Part shown: positions 18,701 through 27,549 of the stretch, piece after piece | Position numbering within the stretch: position 1 is the stretch's first letter | How the letters are laid out: each line of letters opens with the position of its first letter | Assembly: GCF_904846155.1 (NCBI RefSeq) | Contig: NZ_CAJGZP010000001.1 | Coordinates: 496,001-560,000 of the forward strand | DNA: 64,000 nt | From: Psychrobacter fulvigenes | GTDB lineage: Bacteria > Pseudomonadota > Gammaproteobacteria > Pseudomonadales > Moraxellaceae | Reading direction: 5' to 3' | The notes under the pieces: model-generated | Seen by the model: only the letters and a program-made list of their open reading frames with translations | What the model was told of the DNA's origin: nothing | The model's database searches: none | Made by a program: the position numbers and the translations under genes

Positions 18701-18856
18701 CGTGCGGCTATCTTAGAAGTCACTATCGATGACTTGCAGCGCGTCGCGAAACAGTATCTGCAGGGTCAGAAGCATGTGCGTGCAGTACTTGCGCCATACG
18801 ATAAAGAAGAGGACATTAAAAACCTAGGCTTTGAAGTGTGCAAAATCAAAAGTTAG
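15785..18856 (+). CDS. M16C zinc metallopeptidase, PreP/presequence protease-like
   Basis: A 1023-residue insulinase-superfamily protease that degrades short unstructured peptides inside a closed two-lobed chamber. The inverted zinc motif H-x-x-E-H is HILEH at residues 71-75, with the distal glutamate expected in the following ELD(A/E) region. The PreP-type stretch GSKKFPVRDPFFSMIKRSL and an M16C-associated middle domain are present, and the C-terminal half carries RERGGAYGGGAGYD. There is no signal peptide, so it is cytoplasmic. The start is supported by AAGGA eight bases upstream. Confidence 0.93.
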   Translation: MTDTPFTADLTLHPAFELLEHRHIEALSMDVLISQHVKTGAMHYHLAHPSDENAFLVGFRTQPMDSKGEAHILEHVALCGSKKFPVRDPFFSMIKRSLNTFMNAMTAADWTAYPYATQNKNDYFNLLDVYLDAAFFPNIHPLDFAQEGIRVELDAEDKPQFKGIVFNEMKGAMSGEIDQLYHAVAHHLFPTTTYHYNSGGDPADIPDLTHPELIEFHQSHYHPSNSVIMSFGNIPVAETQAKIHEDALIQFEAGKKHVSRPEQRLSAPISATDTYTADEAGPDQTHHVVAWLLPSITDPKQRLALRLLEGVLIEHAGSPLRAYLDSHPLGKAPSPLLGLDDSHYEMVFYTGLRGSNPEHAEAVEQGIMDLLAQVASTPIDDETIETILHQIEIDQRHIGGDSIPYGLNLMLEGFSTAIHDGNPLDIWEVDEHLAWLREQVVDPQWLPNLIKKHLLENTHRVRLTLTPDSEKSARLAAAEQTRLDTIAMNLTADDKDILRKQALDLAARQAAPDDLSLLPKVGLEDVPTDISFKQGSQKQINLAGQDSTLFEYEAGTNGLYYYQIIVPLTDTIGDGNAEELPANEVINHPLLPIYLSLLSELGTDSLTAYELQAKQAAHSSGVTARISQRTSIENNQAISSYFVMATRALNRKVEAIDLLKEVMEHSVFTEHDRIKEILQQRQAAWQSRLASAGHAYAMQTASRGMSRQSHLEYVRSGLPALNALKDFLSHASQDDAQWDKLATSLMELHQHIISLPKHALIICEAEQTERLSDLIVKSWKDSRASELAVRTADINIEDGIPSEFVSLTLDPALDGESATDQATASGAAIDVADLAWLVATNVYHNASVYSAPAADHPDTAALMVLAPYLRNGYLHSAIRERGGAYGGGAGYDANACAFKFFSYRDPHCAETFEHFEASIEWLLNEPQTAEQLEEAILGIISGMDKPGSPAGEAVKACFADLHQRGADWQRKMRAAILEVTIDDLQRVAKQYLQGQKHVRAVLAPYDKEEDIKNLGFEVCKIKS

Positions 18857-18895
18857 TAGTGTTTTTTAGTTAAACGTTAGTATTCATAGATAAAT

Positions 18896-18927
18896 AAGCA
18901 GATAATACTTAGGTATTGTCTGCTTTT
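18896..18927 (+). terminator. Terminator after the M16 peptidase gene
   Basis: AAGCAGATAATAC pairs with GTATTGTCTGCTT with one wobble position, then TTTTAT. It ends the peptidase transcript about 40 bases after the stop. Confidence 0.75.
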
Positions 18928-19085
18928 ATATTAGTGCTCAATAATTTATTATTTTGTTAGGATATGTCTGTCTTTATTCGCTTGGCTGCTTACTATAGAC
19001 TATGGTATCTGCAGAGTTCTGTAAGACAGTCACTTAGTACGGTGTCAGTCGCCTAATGCTTTAATAAAAACGCAAAGAGAGGATC

Positions 19086-20450
19086 ATGGTTTTTTCTAAA
19101 AAATCGCAATGGTTAGGACTGTTGGTATTAGCACTAGCGCTTAGCGGCTGCGATAAGCAGACATCAACTTTACCCTCTAATAATGCAGAGATGACGATAG
19201 AGCAGGATATTTTGGCTGCACAAAAAGCATTATCCCGTTATTTTAAACAAGAGTTTGTGCCGTCAGATGATGTAGGAGCGACTGCTGCAGGTGTTGAGCG
19301 CATCGTAGCTGCTAATAATGACTTTGCATTTAACATGTATCAAAAACTTTCTCAGAATGATGATAATTTACTTTTTTCTCCTTATGGCTTATCGTCAGCG
19401 ATGATGCTTGGTTATGCAGCTGCACAAGGTCAAACTTATGAGGAGATTAAAGAGGTCTTTTTTTATCCGCCAATGGAAGAAATGCTACCAAATACAGCGG
19501 CTATCTATAATCAGCTGAATCGTCCTAACCCAGATTATAGTCTGGCCAGTAGCAATAAGTTATGGGTACAACAAGAGTTGTCACCCACAAAAGACTATTT
19601 AGAGACGGTTACGCGTTACTTGGGTGCTCAAGTGACGCCTGTAGATTTTATTAAAGATAGAGCATCAGCACGGCAGACCATTAACAAAGCGATTAGTGAA
19701 CAGACCAATGCTCGTATACCAGAGCTGCTATCTGATAGTGCAGTCAACGAAAGTACGCGCAATATTCTGACCAATGCCCTATATTTCAAAGGCACATGGG
19801 CCAATGAGTTTTTTGCAGAAAGCACTAAACCTGAGCCTTTTCATGTTTTTGAGTCGTCTCATGATAAGGCCTCCGTGCCTACTGTCGATATGATGTATCA
19901 AAATAATACTTTTAATTATACTGAGGATCAGCACGCGCAAGTCATTGAGTTACCATATAAAGGCGACTCATTGTCTATGATGGTTGTACTGCCGAAGGCT
20001 ACAGATAAGTCAAGTATGGAGCGACTCAGCGCATCGTTAACCGCTGATAAAGTCAGAGCGTGGCGAGATCAGTTCGATTATAAAAACGTAGATTTATATT
20101 TGCCTAAGTTTAAGCTGAATATGAACTATGAGTTAGCTGAAGTATTGGGTTCAATGGGAATGCCAACCGCATTTTTAGCAGCAGCAGATTTTTCCATGTT
20201 CAGCTCGTCATCCCAGTTGGTGTTTGATAAGGTCATTCATCAAGCCGTGATAGAAGTCGATGAGATGGGTACAGAGGCAGCAGAAACGGCGTTGGTCATA
20301 GACGCTTCTACAGCAGAAGCGCCAGTAGCGCCCGTTGTGTTTAAGGCAGATCATCCTTTTATTTTCTTTATTTATGACAAACAGATCAACACCGTTTTAT
20401 TTATGGGAAAGATGATGATGCCACCAGCATCATCAGTAACTTCTGATTAA
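19086..20450 (+). CDS. Serpin-family protease inhibitor, predicted lipoprotein
   Basis: A 454-residue serpin, a suicide inhibitor of serine (sometimes cysteine) proteases. The N-terminus is a lipoprotein signal with lipobox L-S-G-C and the modified cysteine at residue 22, so it should be membrane-anchored. Serpin blocks include NILTNALYFKGTWANEF, the IEVDEMGTEAAE hinge and the C-terminal HPFIFFIYDKQINTVLFMGK. In the reactive loop (about 393-419) the hinge glycine is residue 395; counting from P15 puts P1 near T409. P10 is Glu where inhibitory serpins usually have Ala. The long spacer after the signal (about residues 25-75) is non-conserved. Confidence 0.93.
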   Translation: MVFSKKSQWLGLLVLALALSGCDKQTSTLPSNNAEMTIEQDILAAQKALSRYFKQEFVPSDDVGATAAGVERIVAANNDFAFNMYQKLSQNDDNLLFSPYGLSSAMMLGYAAAQGQTYEEIKEVFFYPPMEEMLPNTAAIYNQLNRPNPDYSLASSNKLWVQQELSPTKDYLETVTRYLGAQVTPVDFIKDRASARQTINKAISEQTNARIPELLSDSAVNESTRNILTNALYFKGTWANEFFAESTKPEPFHVFESSHDKASVPTVDMMYQNNTFNYTEDQHAQVIELPYKGDSLSMMVVLPKATDKSSMERLSASLTADKVRAWRDQFDYKNVDLYLPKFKLNMNYELAEVLGSMGMPTAFLAAADFSMFSSSSQLVFDKVIHQAVIEVDEMGTEAAETALVIDASTAEAPVAPVVFKADHPFIFFIYDKQINTVLFMGKMMMPPASSVTSD

Positions 20451-20484
20451 TCATTGATTTCTAAATAACACGTATTTCAGCAAT

Positions 20485-20522
20485 AAAACACCGCCACTTT
20501 GCATCAAAATGGCGGTGTTTTT
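20485..20522. terminator. Terminator between the serpin and Nudix genes
   Basis: AAAACACCGCCA and TGGCGGTGTTTT form a long GC-rich stem followed by T residues; the A-rich left side lets it work for the convergent gene too. Confidence 0.85.
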
Positions 20523-20613
20523 GTAGTAATAGCAAACCCAAAAAGCACGATTAACTTTGTCAAACTTGCTAAGCCTATCAAGCATTTGCTCAGCGACATA
20601 CAAGCTCATGAGT

Positions 20614-21177
20614 CTAATAACGCTTAATACTCAGATCTTTACCGATTGTATCCTGATGAATAGGAAAGTCGGCTAAGGTATCGAACTGCTTGCGATCAGC
20701 AAAATAACTGGTCAATGTGCGGCGTACGGCTTCAAAGGCAAGCTTATCCCACGGGATATCCTCTTCACTAAATAGCGCACAGTCCAGGCTTTCAGCGCCG
20801 ATGCCATAAGCGCCATCTTTTAAGTCAGTCAAATAAATGCTGTAGATCTGTCCGATAGCTGGTAGATCATAAATGCAGTACAAATGTGGATTGAGCGCCA
20901 CGGCATCAGCTTCTTCAAAGCACTCGCGTGCAGCGCCTTCCGCCATGGTCTCACCGTTTTCCATAAAGCCTGCTGGTATGGTCCATAAGCCATACTGAGG
21001 TTCGATGGCACGGCGACACAACAGCACTCTGCCTTTATGCACTACCAAAGAGCCACAGATCACTTTTGGATTTTCATAATGAATATAGCTGCAATTGGGA
21101 CAGACCAAACGCGGTATATTATCAGTGGGTGGGATTTTGCGTTCAGCTTCATGACCGCATTGTAAGCAATAGCGCAT
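20614..21177 (-). CDS. Nudix hydrolase with N-terminal zinc ribbon
   Basis: 187 residues. The first 35 hold a zinc ribbon with C-x2-C pairs (YCLQCGHEA and LVCPNCSYIH), followed by a Nudix fold whose box reads GFMENGETMAEGAARECFEE, matching GX5EX7REUXEE. Such proteins hydrolyse nucleoside diphosphate derivatives, with some family members acting on NADH, ADP-ribose or FAD. The zinc-ribbon architecture is NudC-like, but the NudC SQPWPFPxS signature is not seen, so the substrate is unknown. It stands alone between the serpin gene and a palindromic element. Confidence 0.87.
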   Translation of the reverse strand: MRYCLQCGHEAERKIPPTDNIPRLVCPNCSYIHYENPKVICGSLVVHKGRVLLCRRAIEPQYGLWTIPAGFMENGETMAEGAARECFEEADAVALNPHLYCIYDLPAIGQIYSIYLTDLKDGAYGIGAESLDCALFSEEDIPWDKLAFEAVRRTLTSYFADRKQFDTLADFPIHQDTIGKDLSIKRY

Positions 21178-21419
21178 ATTAACTGCCTTATTTTGATGAC
21201 GTAAAAAAGCTAATTCGAAATATTTGTCTTAAGATACCATAAAATAGCCCAAAGCTGAGCGTTGATAACATCAACACCTCATTTGCTGGTAACAAACGAC
21301 ATAGAGTGCACCCAAACAATGTCAATACGATAAATAACATAGCATAGGTGACGGGTTCAACTAGCCTAGCAAGTCAGTATCCTAAAGCACATTGCATGGT
21401 AATATGACTCATAGCCATA

Positions 21420-21687
21420 TAGGGTCTGTTGAACATTCAAATATTAGGGCTGCTGATGCTAAAATCGCACCAAACTAGGCGCAAACCGACGATAATGTCG
21501 AGACCTTAGCTAGGTTTGCAACACCGTTTGGGGTGATTTTAGCATCAGCCCTTCGGGGCAAGGCTGTTTTTTGCCAATACATGGCGAAATTATCTAACCT
21601 AGAATAACTAGGCGTCAAAAATTTCACTGCGTATTGCCTAAAAAATAGCCACTGCCAGTACCACATTTGAATGTTCAACAGACCCTA
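21420..21687. repeat. MITE-like element with 22-bp perfect terminal inverted repeats
   Basis: A 268-base non-coding element. Its ends, starting AGGGTCTGTTGAACATTC at 21421 and ending with the exact complement at 21686, match over 22 bases. Inside, GGGCTGCTGATGCTAAAATC (from 21448) pairs with GATTTTAGCATCAGCCC (to 21553), making a nested long hairpin. A related 42-base fragment lies at 35288-35329 and an end remnant at 33426-33440. No transposase is encoded; a cognate full-length IS would have to supply it. Confidence 0.8.
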
Positions 21688-21718
21688 GTTAATAAAGCAA
21701 AATAATAGGGTAAGAATA

Positions 21719-22465
21719 ATGACGGTATTTCAGCCTTCTGTACGTTTTGATGAGTTTTCAGTTGCGTTACCAAAACTTATTCGTCATCCGACACTCAGAC
21801 AGCTGGCTGAACGGGTGCAGAATGAAACATTAAATGAGCTAAAAATCCCAGCGACGCCTGATTTTACTGATACTTCCCGCAGTGCTCGCGTTTTAGACAG
21901 CTTATATCAAACACCGATTGCGGATGCGTCAATATTGGTTGCTATTACCCATGAGCGCCATCCTAAGCTGTTGTTGACGCGCCGCGCTGCACATATGACC
22001 AGTCATGCAGGGGAGGTCTCTTGTGCAGGCGGTAAATACGACATTGGTGATGGCAGTAACGTCATTACTGCTTTGCGCGAGGCTTGTGAGGAAACAGCAC
22101 TACCGCCGAATAAAGTACAATTGCTCGGTCAGCTGCCTATTCAGATATCTAAAAGTGGCATGAGTGTCCGTCCAATTGTGGCACTCATCGCGCCAGATTT
22201 GGTATTGGTGCCTGAGATTGGCGAGATATCACGTATCTTTTGGGCAGACTTTGAAGCGCTACTGACTCAGCCGACGGTAGAGTATTCAGTCGAATATAAA
22301 ATGCTAGATCAGACTGCAACTCTGCTGACGCCCAGCTGGCAAGTGGATGGTGAGACGGTCTGGGGTTTGACAGGGCGAGTCATCGCTAATCTGCTAGAAA
22401 CTGGCTTTGATCGACAGCTTGAATGGTATTATCACATAAAAGATCAGCATGACCTATTACGCTAG
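21719..22465 (+). CDS. Nudix hydrolase, probable CoA pyrophosphatase (NudL-like)
   Basis: 248 residues. The UPF0035/CoAse signature is visible as LLTRRAAHMTSHAGEVSCAG followed by GGKYDIGDG, overlapping a Nudix box with ALREACEETAL. Family members cleave coenzyme A to phosphopantetheine and 3',5'-ADP. One departure is SCAGG where most members have SFPGG. The gene begins 32 bases after the MITE-like element, which therefore sits in its promoter region. Confidence 0.85.
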   Translation: MTVFQPSVRFDEFSVALPKLIRHPTLRQLAERVQNETLNELKIPATPDFTDTSRSARVLDSLYQTPIADASILVAITHERHPKLLLTRRAAHMTSHAGEVSCAGGKYDIGDGSNVITALREACEETALPPNKVQLLGQLPIQISKSGMSVRPIVALIAPDLVLVPEIGEISRIFWADFEALLTQPTVEYSVEYKMLDQTATLLTPSWQVDGETVWGLTGRVIANLLETGFDRQLEWYYHIKDQHDLLR

Positions 22466-22512
22466 ATGGCACTAGCGTCTAAAACAGACAGTACTCTAAA
22501 GATTTATGCTGA

Positions 22513-23871
22513 CTATTTATAATACTCATCATTTCGCTTTAGCCACCAGTTCATATTGTCCTGACGCTTGGCACGGAACGCTTCTAACTTATCAGCAACG
22601 GTCTGATTGTGCTGGCGTGCGGTATCAAGGGTAAATAAGATAGGCACTGAAGACAGGACACCAAAGCGTATTTTTGACTTGGGTAATTCTAGCCCATCGC
22701 CAACATCGTCACCGACTAGGGTACGTGTCACGCTGGCATTAACCATCTCAACGAAACGCCCGCGGCGATTATCCTCACCCATTAGCTGGCGCGGCAAATC
22801 GTGTAGGGCTTTGGCCAGTGGCCGCCCCATCTTAAAGTCAAGTTGCTGAATAGATAGATAAGTATATAGCCATTCCCAGCAGGCAGCCTCATCTTTCGGT
22901 AAGCGGTTTAAATCAACCCCCATCCAGTAGCTCGCCAGATTCCATAGATGTAAGATGCCTTGCGCTTCTTCTTTGCTAATACGTGCGCCTAGTAATTGTA
23001 GCCCGCGCATGATGAGTAAGGAAAACTGTAAATGCGTGGCAATCATATCCGTCTGGTTAATTGGTACACCCCAGTAATCCCTATTCCAACTGCCATCAGG
23101 GTTATGATGCTGAGCCGCTTCAGGAATGAGACCTGCAGCACCCGTCAGCTTACCCTTGAGTAAATTCTGACGTACCAAGGTATGGATTTGGCGAACTCTG
23201 ATAGACTGCCGCCAACCTTCAGAGCCGATGTCTAGTACTTGGTCAATAGGTTTGCGATCATTGCGCGCGCTCATATTGGACTGTGGATGCTCAGAGACCG
23301 CTAAAATATAAGCATAGGTACGCATCAGACGTGGTAGAGCGTCATTTGTCAGTGCGCCAGTTTGAATCAGAGGCAAGGATAGGGCAGGAATGCTGTAGCC
23401 AGCCATCAATGCGACATTGCGCAGTAGCCAAATCAGCATAAGGGGATAACGGCGGTATGCGATAGCGCCGACCTCCGCAAGCTTGGGATCAAACCAATCA
23501 GGGTGGCTGCTAAATTGCTCAGTGAGTGTGCTAAAGGACGGGTTGGAGATAATATCATTGCCAACGTTATGGCTGCCGCTGCTAATGATTTGCTGTAAGG
23601 GCTTTGCAAAACGGATACCATCAGTGGCTAACGCATCTGCCAGCGGATCGCCAATATCGTAACCCGCGACCATCTCATGTAATAAATCCTGCGAGATGGT
23701 AAAGTCTTTTGGTAATAAGTAACGCTTAATACGTCTTAAAACCTGCAGGTCGCTATGATCGTCAATAGCGGTGGTACGTCCATGGCGCTGATAAGATGCT
23801 GTCGATTGTCGGCGCTGGTTTTCAGTCAAAATACTTGCGGGATTGGTGTTGTTCTTGTCCATATGTATCAA
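22513..23871 (-). CDS. Oxygenase MpaB/latex-clearing-like family protein (DUF2236)
   Basis: 452 residues matching the DUF2236 group, which includes b-type haem oxygenases such as latex-clearing protein and the fungal MpaB enzyme. The recognisable region is GSEGWRQSIRVRQIHTLVRQ, with the conserved Arg and His, followed by WGVPINQTDMIATHLQFSLL and the helical SYWMGVDLNRLP. No signal peptide is visible. The substrate cannot be told from sequence. It overlaps no neighbour and is convergent with the CoA pyrophosphatase gene, 47 bases apart. Confidence 0.8.
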   Translation of the reverse strand: MIHMDKNNTNPASILTENQRRQSTASYQRHGRTTAIDDHSDLQVLRRIKRYLLPKDFTISQDLLHEMVAGYDIGDPLADALATDGIRFAKPLQQIISSGSHNVGNDIISNPSFSTLTEQFSSHPDWFDPKLAEVGAIAYRRYPLMLIWLLRNVALMAGYSIPALSLPLIQTGALTNDALPRLMRTYAYILAVSEHPQSNMSARNDRKPIDQVLDIGSEGWRQSIRVRQIHTLVRQNLLKGKLTGAAGLIPEAAQHHNPDGSWNRDYWGVPINQTDMIATHLQFSLLIMRGLQLLGARISKEEAQGILHLWNLASYWMGVDLNRLPKDEAACWEWLYTYLSIQQLDFKMGRPLAKALHDLPRQLMGEDNRRGRFVEMVNASVTRTLVGDDVGDGLELPKSKIRFGVLSSVPILFTLDTARQHNQTVADKLEAFRAKRQDNMNWWLKRNDEYYK

Positions 23872-23967
23872 GTACTCTCATGATTAGGCTTTATCAAACT
23901 GACCGTATCGTTAATCGTTTTTCATTTTTTTATAACAGATTTGTACAATAGAACTGCTTGTAACAGA

Positions 23968-24546
23968 TCAGTCATAAGGCCTCCTCATCTGGTTGAATGA
24001 GTTGAGTTGTCTCTGCGTATTAGTGATACGGTGTGTCACTTTTCGCAGCTCTGACGATAAATGTAGTAATCGCGCGCGTGCCTCTTTTTCATTAGCAAAG
24101 TCTAGTATCTCACCATTTTCGAGCTTATCAAATTCATTCTGATATTCATCTAGCAGCCGATTATCTTCCTCTATTTGACGTTCTAAAGAATAGTAATCTA
24201 GGCCACGTTGATTGGCCTTTTGTAGGGTGTTTACCACCGCTATCGGACAGACATTGTTTAGTTTACGCCCACGTCTACCAAGGTTATAAGCGTTACTGGC
24301 CGTGCAATACTGCTTGAGACCAAGCTGACGACCGCGCTCCCATGCCTGATAATCAGGTGCAATACTGGCTTTTGCACAAGCTTTGGCATGGGATGCGAGT
24401 CGCTCTGAATGGTAGCCTGCCACACCGTCATTGTAGCCAATCGTCTGCCAATCGCCGACCATGCACTCCTCTTTCGATAAGGTCGCACAGCCTGACAGTA
24501 GATAAATGCTACTAAGAGCCGTTACGCTTAATGCAAATCGTAACAT
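23968..24546 (-). CDS. DUF2799 domain lipoprotein
   Basis: 192 residues. The N-terminus MLRFALSVTALSSIYLLSGC ends in lipobox L-S-G-C, so it is a predicted lipoprotein. DUF2799 features follow: a W-x2-I-G-Y-x-D-G motif (DWQTIGYNDGVAG), then YQAWERGRQLGLKQYC and NAYNLGRRGRKL. The C-terminal 70 residues look coiled-coil. An upstream in-frame ATG at 24564 would add six residues; AAAGGAGAG lies right before the ATG at 24546, so that start is used. Function unknown. Confidence 0.85.
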   Translation of the reverse strand: MLRFALSVTALSSIYLLSGCATLSKEECMVGDWQTIGYNDGVAGYHSERLASHAKACAKASIAPDYQAWERGRQLGLKQYCTASNAYNLGRRGRKLNNVCPIAVVNTLQKANQRGLDYYSLERQIEEDNRLLDEYQNEFDKLENGEILDFANEKEARARLLHLSSELRKVTHRITNTQRQLNSFNQMRRPYD

Positions 24547-24614
24547 TGTTCTCTCCTTTAGCAACTCAAAACATTCTGAACTAAGTAGCAGTGAGCGACA
24601 AAGCGCTCAGTGCA

Positions 24615-25820
24615 TCATGAGGGTGTGCGAGTTAAATCTACTGAAGTGCCGCTGACATCTTCTTTTAGCGTCGCTTTGAGCAACAGATAACCAGCCACAC
24701 CAGAGACGATTGAACCCATGATAATACCGAGACGCTCATCAAATAGTGGCGTATCGCCAGCAAATGCCAAGCCACCAATGAATAAGCTCATGGTAAAACC
24801 AACACCGCACAGTAAGGCTGCGCCATAAATCTGCTTAAAGTTCATGCCTCTTGGCATGGTTGAGATACCCATTTTGAAAATCAACCAGCACATAAACATA
24901 ATGCCTATTTGCTTTCCAATGAACAATCCAGCGGCAATACCAAGCGGTACTGAGTGGAATAGCTCAGCGAAACCTGCACCCTTGAGCGATATACCAGCGT
25001 TGGCAAACGCAAATAGCGGCAAAATACCATAGGAGACAGTGTCTTGTAGGTCATGCTCCAGCTCTTCTAGTGGAGAGTGCTCAGGGTCAGTACGGTCGAA
25101 CAGCGGTATGAATAATGCCAAGACCACACCCGCCAAAGTCGCATGCACGCCAGATTGCAGCACGGCAAGCCACATGATGATACCGACCAATAAATAGGGG
25201 GTGATACTGGTAACATTACGGCGATTTAGCGCATATAGAATCGGCAAGCAAATTGCAGCTACCGCCAATGAGAACAGAGATAGATCACTGGTATAAAACA
25301 AGGCAATGATGACAATGGCGCCAATATCATCAAAGATAGCAATGGAGACTAAGAATACTTTCAAAGCGTTTGGTACGCGATTGCCGAGCAGACTCAAAAT
25401 ACCGAGCGCAAAGGCAATGTCCGTTGCTGCTGGAATAGCCCAACCTTTGAGGTAGGAAGGCTCATGATAGTTAAAAAGCAAGTAAACAATGGCGGGTGCA
25501 ATCATACCACCGACAGCCGCGCCGGCAGGGAGAATGATTTGCTTAATATTGGATAGCTCACCAATCAAAACCTCACGCTTGAGCTCAAGACCGACCAAAA
25601 AAAAGAAAACCGCCATCAGACCATCATTGATCCAATGCTGCGCATCTTTAGCAAGTACAAAATCACCGACTTGAATAACAACAGGGGCGTGAATAAAACC
25701 TGCATACCAAGTATTGAGTGGGGTATTGGCAATAATCATTGCAGCAATGGCAGCCAGTGCTAAGACGATACCGCCAGATGCCTCGAGGTCAAAAAATGCT
25801 TTAATTCGTCGCATTGCCAT
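24615..25820 (-). CDS. nhaA: Na+/H+ antiporter NhaA
   Basis: A 401-residue inner-membrane antiporter that exports sodium in exchange for protons and protects against salt and alkali. The paired aspartates that bind sodium are present in [16 protein letters not shown], and the assembly of helices 4 and 11 is recognisable from [13 protein letters not shown] and [17 protein letters not shown]. Length matches the family. The gene is single; a long upstream region (745 bases) separates it from the divergent phosphonate operon. Confidence 0.95.
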   Translation of the reverse strand: MAMRRIKAFFDLEASGGIVLALAAIAAMIIANTPLNTWYAGFIHAPVVIQVGDFVLAKDAQHWINDGLMAVFFFLVGLELKREVLIGELSNIKQIILPAGAAVGGMIAPAIVYLLFNYHEPSYLKGWAIPAATDIAFALGILSLLGNRVPNALKVFLVSIAIFDDIGAIVIIALFYTSDLSLFSLAVAAICLPILYALNRRNVTSITPYLLVGIIMWLAVLQSGVHATLAGVVLALFIPLFDRTDPEHSPLEELEHDLQDTVSYGILPLFAFANAGISLKGAGFAELFHSVPLGIAAGLFIGKQIGIMFMCWLIFKMGISTMPRGMNFKQIYGAALLCGVGFTMSLFIGGLAFAGDTPLFDERLGIIMGSIVSGVAGYLLLKATLKEDVSGTSVDLTRTPS

Positions 25821-26450
25821 ATTTATCCTTATTTACTAAATACACGGTAAACTCGAGCGACTGCTTTAACGCATCATCACGATAACAACAGACTGCCTCA
25901 GTTTCTCATAATCTGATCAATATAAAAAATAAAATGCATCAAACCGTTTCTATCCGCCTGTTACTCATATGAATAACACGATAAGGCTTCATGATATGGC
26001 TGATAGCACTTTGGCGACCAACTGCTAGGCTATGGTCGAGATGCCTTCTTCCTTGAAGGCTCTATTATTACTGTCAGGTGTTTTATCTTATCATAGCGAC
26101 TGATAATCGCCATTGATATGTTATATATTTTAGAACAGCTTACTAGCATCATAGAATATATAATCGTCACATGATAGTGTTCACTGAATGGTGAGCATGC
26201 AACTTTGCTAAATTTAACAGACTTTAATAGGTTTTTGGCTTTTTATCGTTTGAAATTTTTGTTTCCACCCTTTTTTATTCATATATCAGCTATTGACGCT
26301 GATTGGTTTTTTATCATCAAATCGACTCTAACTGCTCTTTTTAAATAACTTCACTTATCTCTGTACTACTCTTAAACAACCTTCCTTCAAATACCTTTTT
26401 TGCTATCAAACGGTTTCCGATACTGTTTATGCGTTTTCATGGCGAGACGA
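25821..26450. other. Long upstream region between nhaA and the phosphonate operon
   Basis: About 630 AT-rich bases without a credible gene. A hairpin GATGCCTTC / GAAGGCTCT lies near 26040-26064 and could belong to an nhaA leader on the minus strand, but I cannot match it to a known riboswitch. The right end grades into the Pho box. Confidence 0.4.
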
Positions 26451-26468
26451 CAGTCATTGTATTGTCAT
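26451..26468 (+). promoter_or_regulatory. Pho box of the phosphonate operon
   Basis: CAGTCAT at 26451-26457 and TTGTCAT at 26462-26468 form a direct repeat with 11-base periodicity, the PhoB half-site spacing. It lies about 100 bases before the first gene of the operon and is the only such repeat in the long upstream region. Confidence 0.8.
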
Positions 26469-26565
26469 ATATCCTTAACGGAAATGTAATATCTAATAGA
26501 TACACTGCTGACCTACGCAAGATAAGTAATTAAATGATTAATTATAGGCGATTAGGTGAGTTGAT

Positions 26566-27453
26566 ATGTTAGAGCTTAGGCAGGTTACCAAGAAATATGA
26601 CGACAAAGTTATCTTTGAAGATCTTTCACTCAAAATTAACAAGGGTGAAATAGTCTCAATATTAGGGCCATCTGGCTGCGGGAAAACGACGTTATTGCAT
26701 ATCATTCTAGGTTTAACGGATATCAATGGTGGCCGGTTGGCGTATAACGGTGAGGATATTACTCGTGTTCCTATGAGACAAAGAGGGTTTAATATTGTCT
26801 TTCAGGACTATGCTTTATTCCCAAATCTTAATGTCAAACAAAACATCGAATACGGTCTACGTAATAACCCGAATATCAGCACCCAAAAAGAAGTCGATGA
26901 GCTGGTCGACTTGCTCGATATTAAAGCCCATCTAAATAAGCGCATTCATCAGCTGTCTGGCGGTCAAAAGCAACGTGTGGCGTTGGCTCGTACTTTAGTT
27001 ATGAAGCCCAAAATATTACTGTTAGATGAGCCATTATCTGCTCTAGACGGTGTGATCAAAGAAACCGTTAAACAGCGTATCCGTGAGATTGCTGTCCGTT
27101 ATCAGCTAACCACCTTGATCGTCACTCACGACCCAGAAGAGGCCATGACCTTATCTGATCGCATCCTACTACTATCAGATGGCAAAATCGCACAATTTGA
27201 TAAGCCAACTGAGATCATAGGTAATCCTGCCAATGACTTCGTCACAAATTTCATTCTGAATCAGCTCAATATCAAACGTCGCAATATCTTAAGTTTATTT
27301 GCAGGGGACACCTCTCAAGTTGATCCACTAAGTAAATACACTCAAACCCAAAGCTATGGACAGCATGAGGCTGATATTGGCCCTCGTCATGCTGACTCTA
27401 AAGCCATCGCTGTCCATAATAAGCAAAAGTCAAAAGGTACTGTGAAAGGCTGA
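26566..27453 (+). CDS. ABC transporter ATPase, aminophosphonate uptake (PhnT-like)
   Basis: 295 residues. Walker A GPSGCGKTT, Q-loop FQDYALFPN, signature LSGGQKQR and Walker B ILLLDEP are intact in the first 230 residues; the last 65 are not conserved. It energises the two-domain permease encoded next. The family is the iron/2-aminoethylphosphonate importer group, and the specificity is inferred from the downstream catabolic genes and from the Pho box. It is the first gene of a five-gene plus-strand operon. Confidence 0.88.
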   Translation: MLELRQVTKKYDDKVIFEDLSLKINKGEIVSILGPSGCGKTTLLHIILGLTDINGGRLAYNGEDITRVPMRQRGFNIVFQDYALFPNLNVKQNIEYGLRNNPNISTQKEVDELVDLLDIKAHLNKRIHQLSGGQKQRVALARTLVMKPKILLLDEPLSALDGVIKETVKQRIREIAVRYQLTTLIVTHDPEEAMTLSDRILLLSDGKIAQFDKPTEIIGNPANDFVTNFILNQLNIKRRNILSLFAGDTSQVDPLSKYTQTQSYGQHEADIGPRHADSKAIAVHNKQKSKGTVKG

Positions 27454-27549
27454 TTTTATAGAAGCTGACAGTGACTGAGTCGGCAACTGAGATACTGATT
27501 ATAGAGGTCATTCAGTAAAAACCTGACCATTTAATTGTTTTGGACGTTT

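Noticed and set aside
21475..21678. 67-codon minus-strand frame inside the 268-bp element
   Set aside because: It lies wholly within the inverted-repeat structure and reads through both stems; most likely a by-product of the palindrome.
25821..26100. Possible cation riboswitch in the nhaA leader
   Set aside because: One hairpin is visible but I could not match the conserved core of the known nhaA-associated motifs. A covariance-model search would decide.
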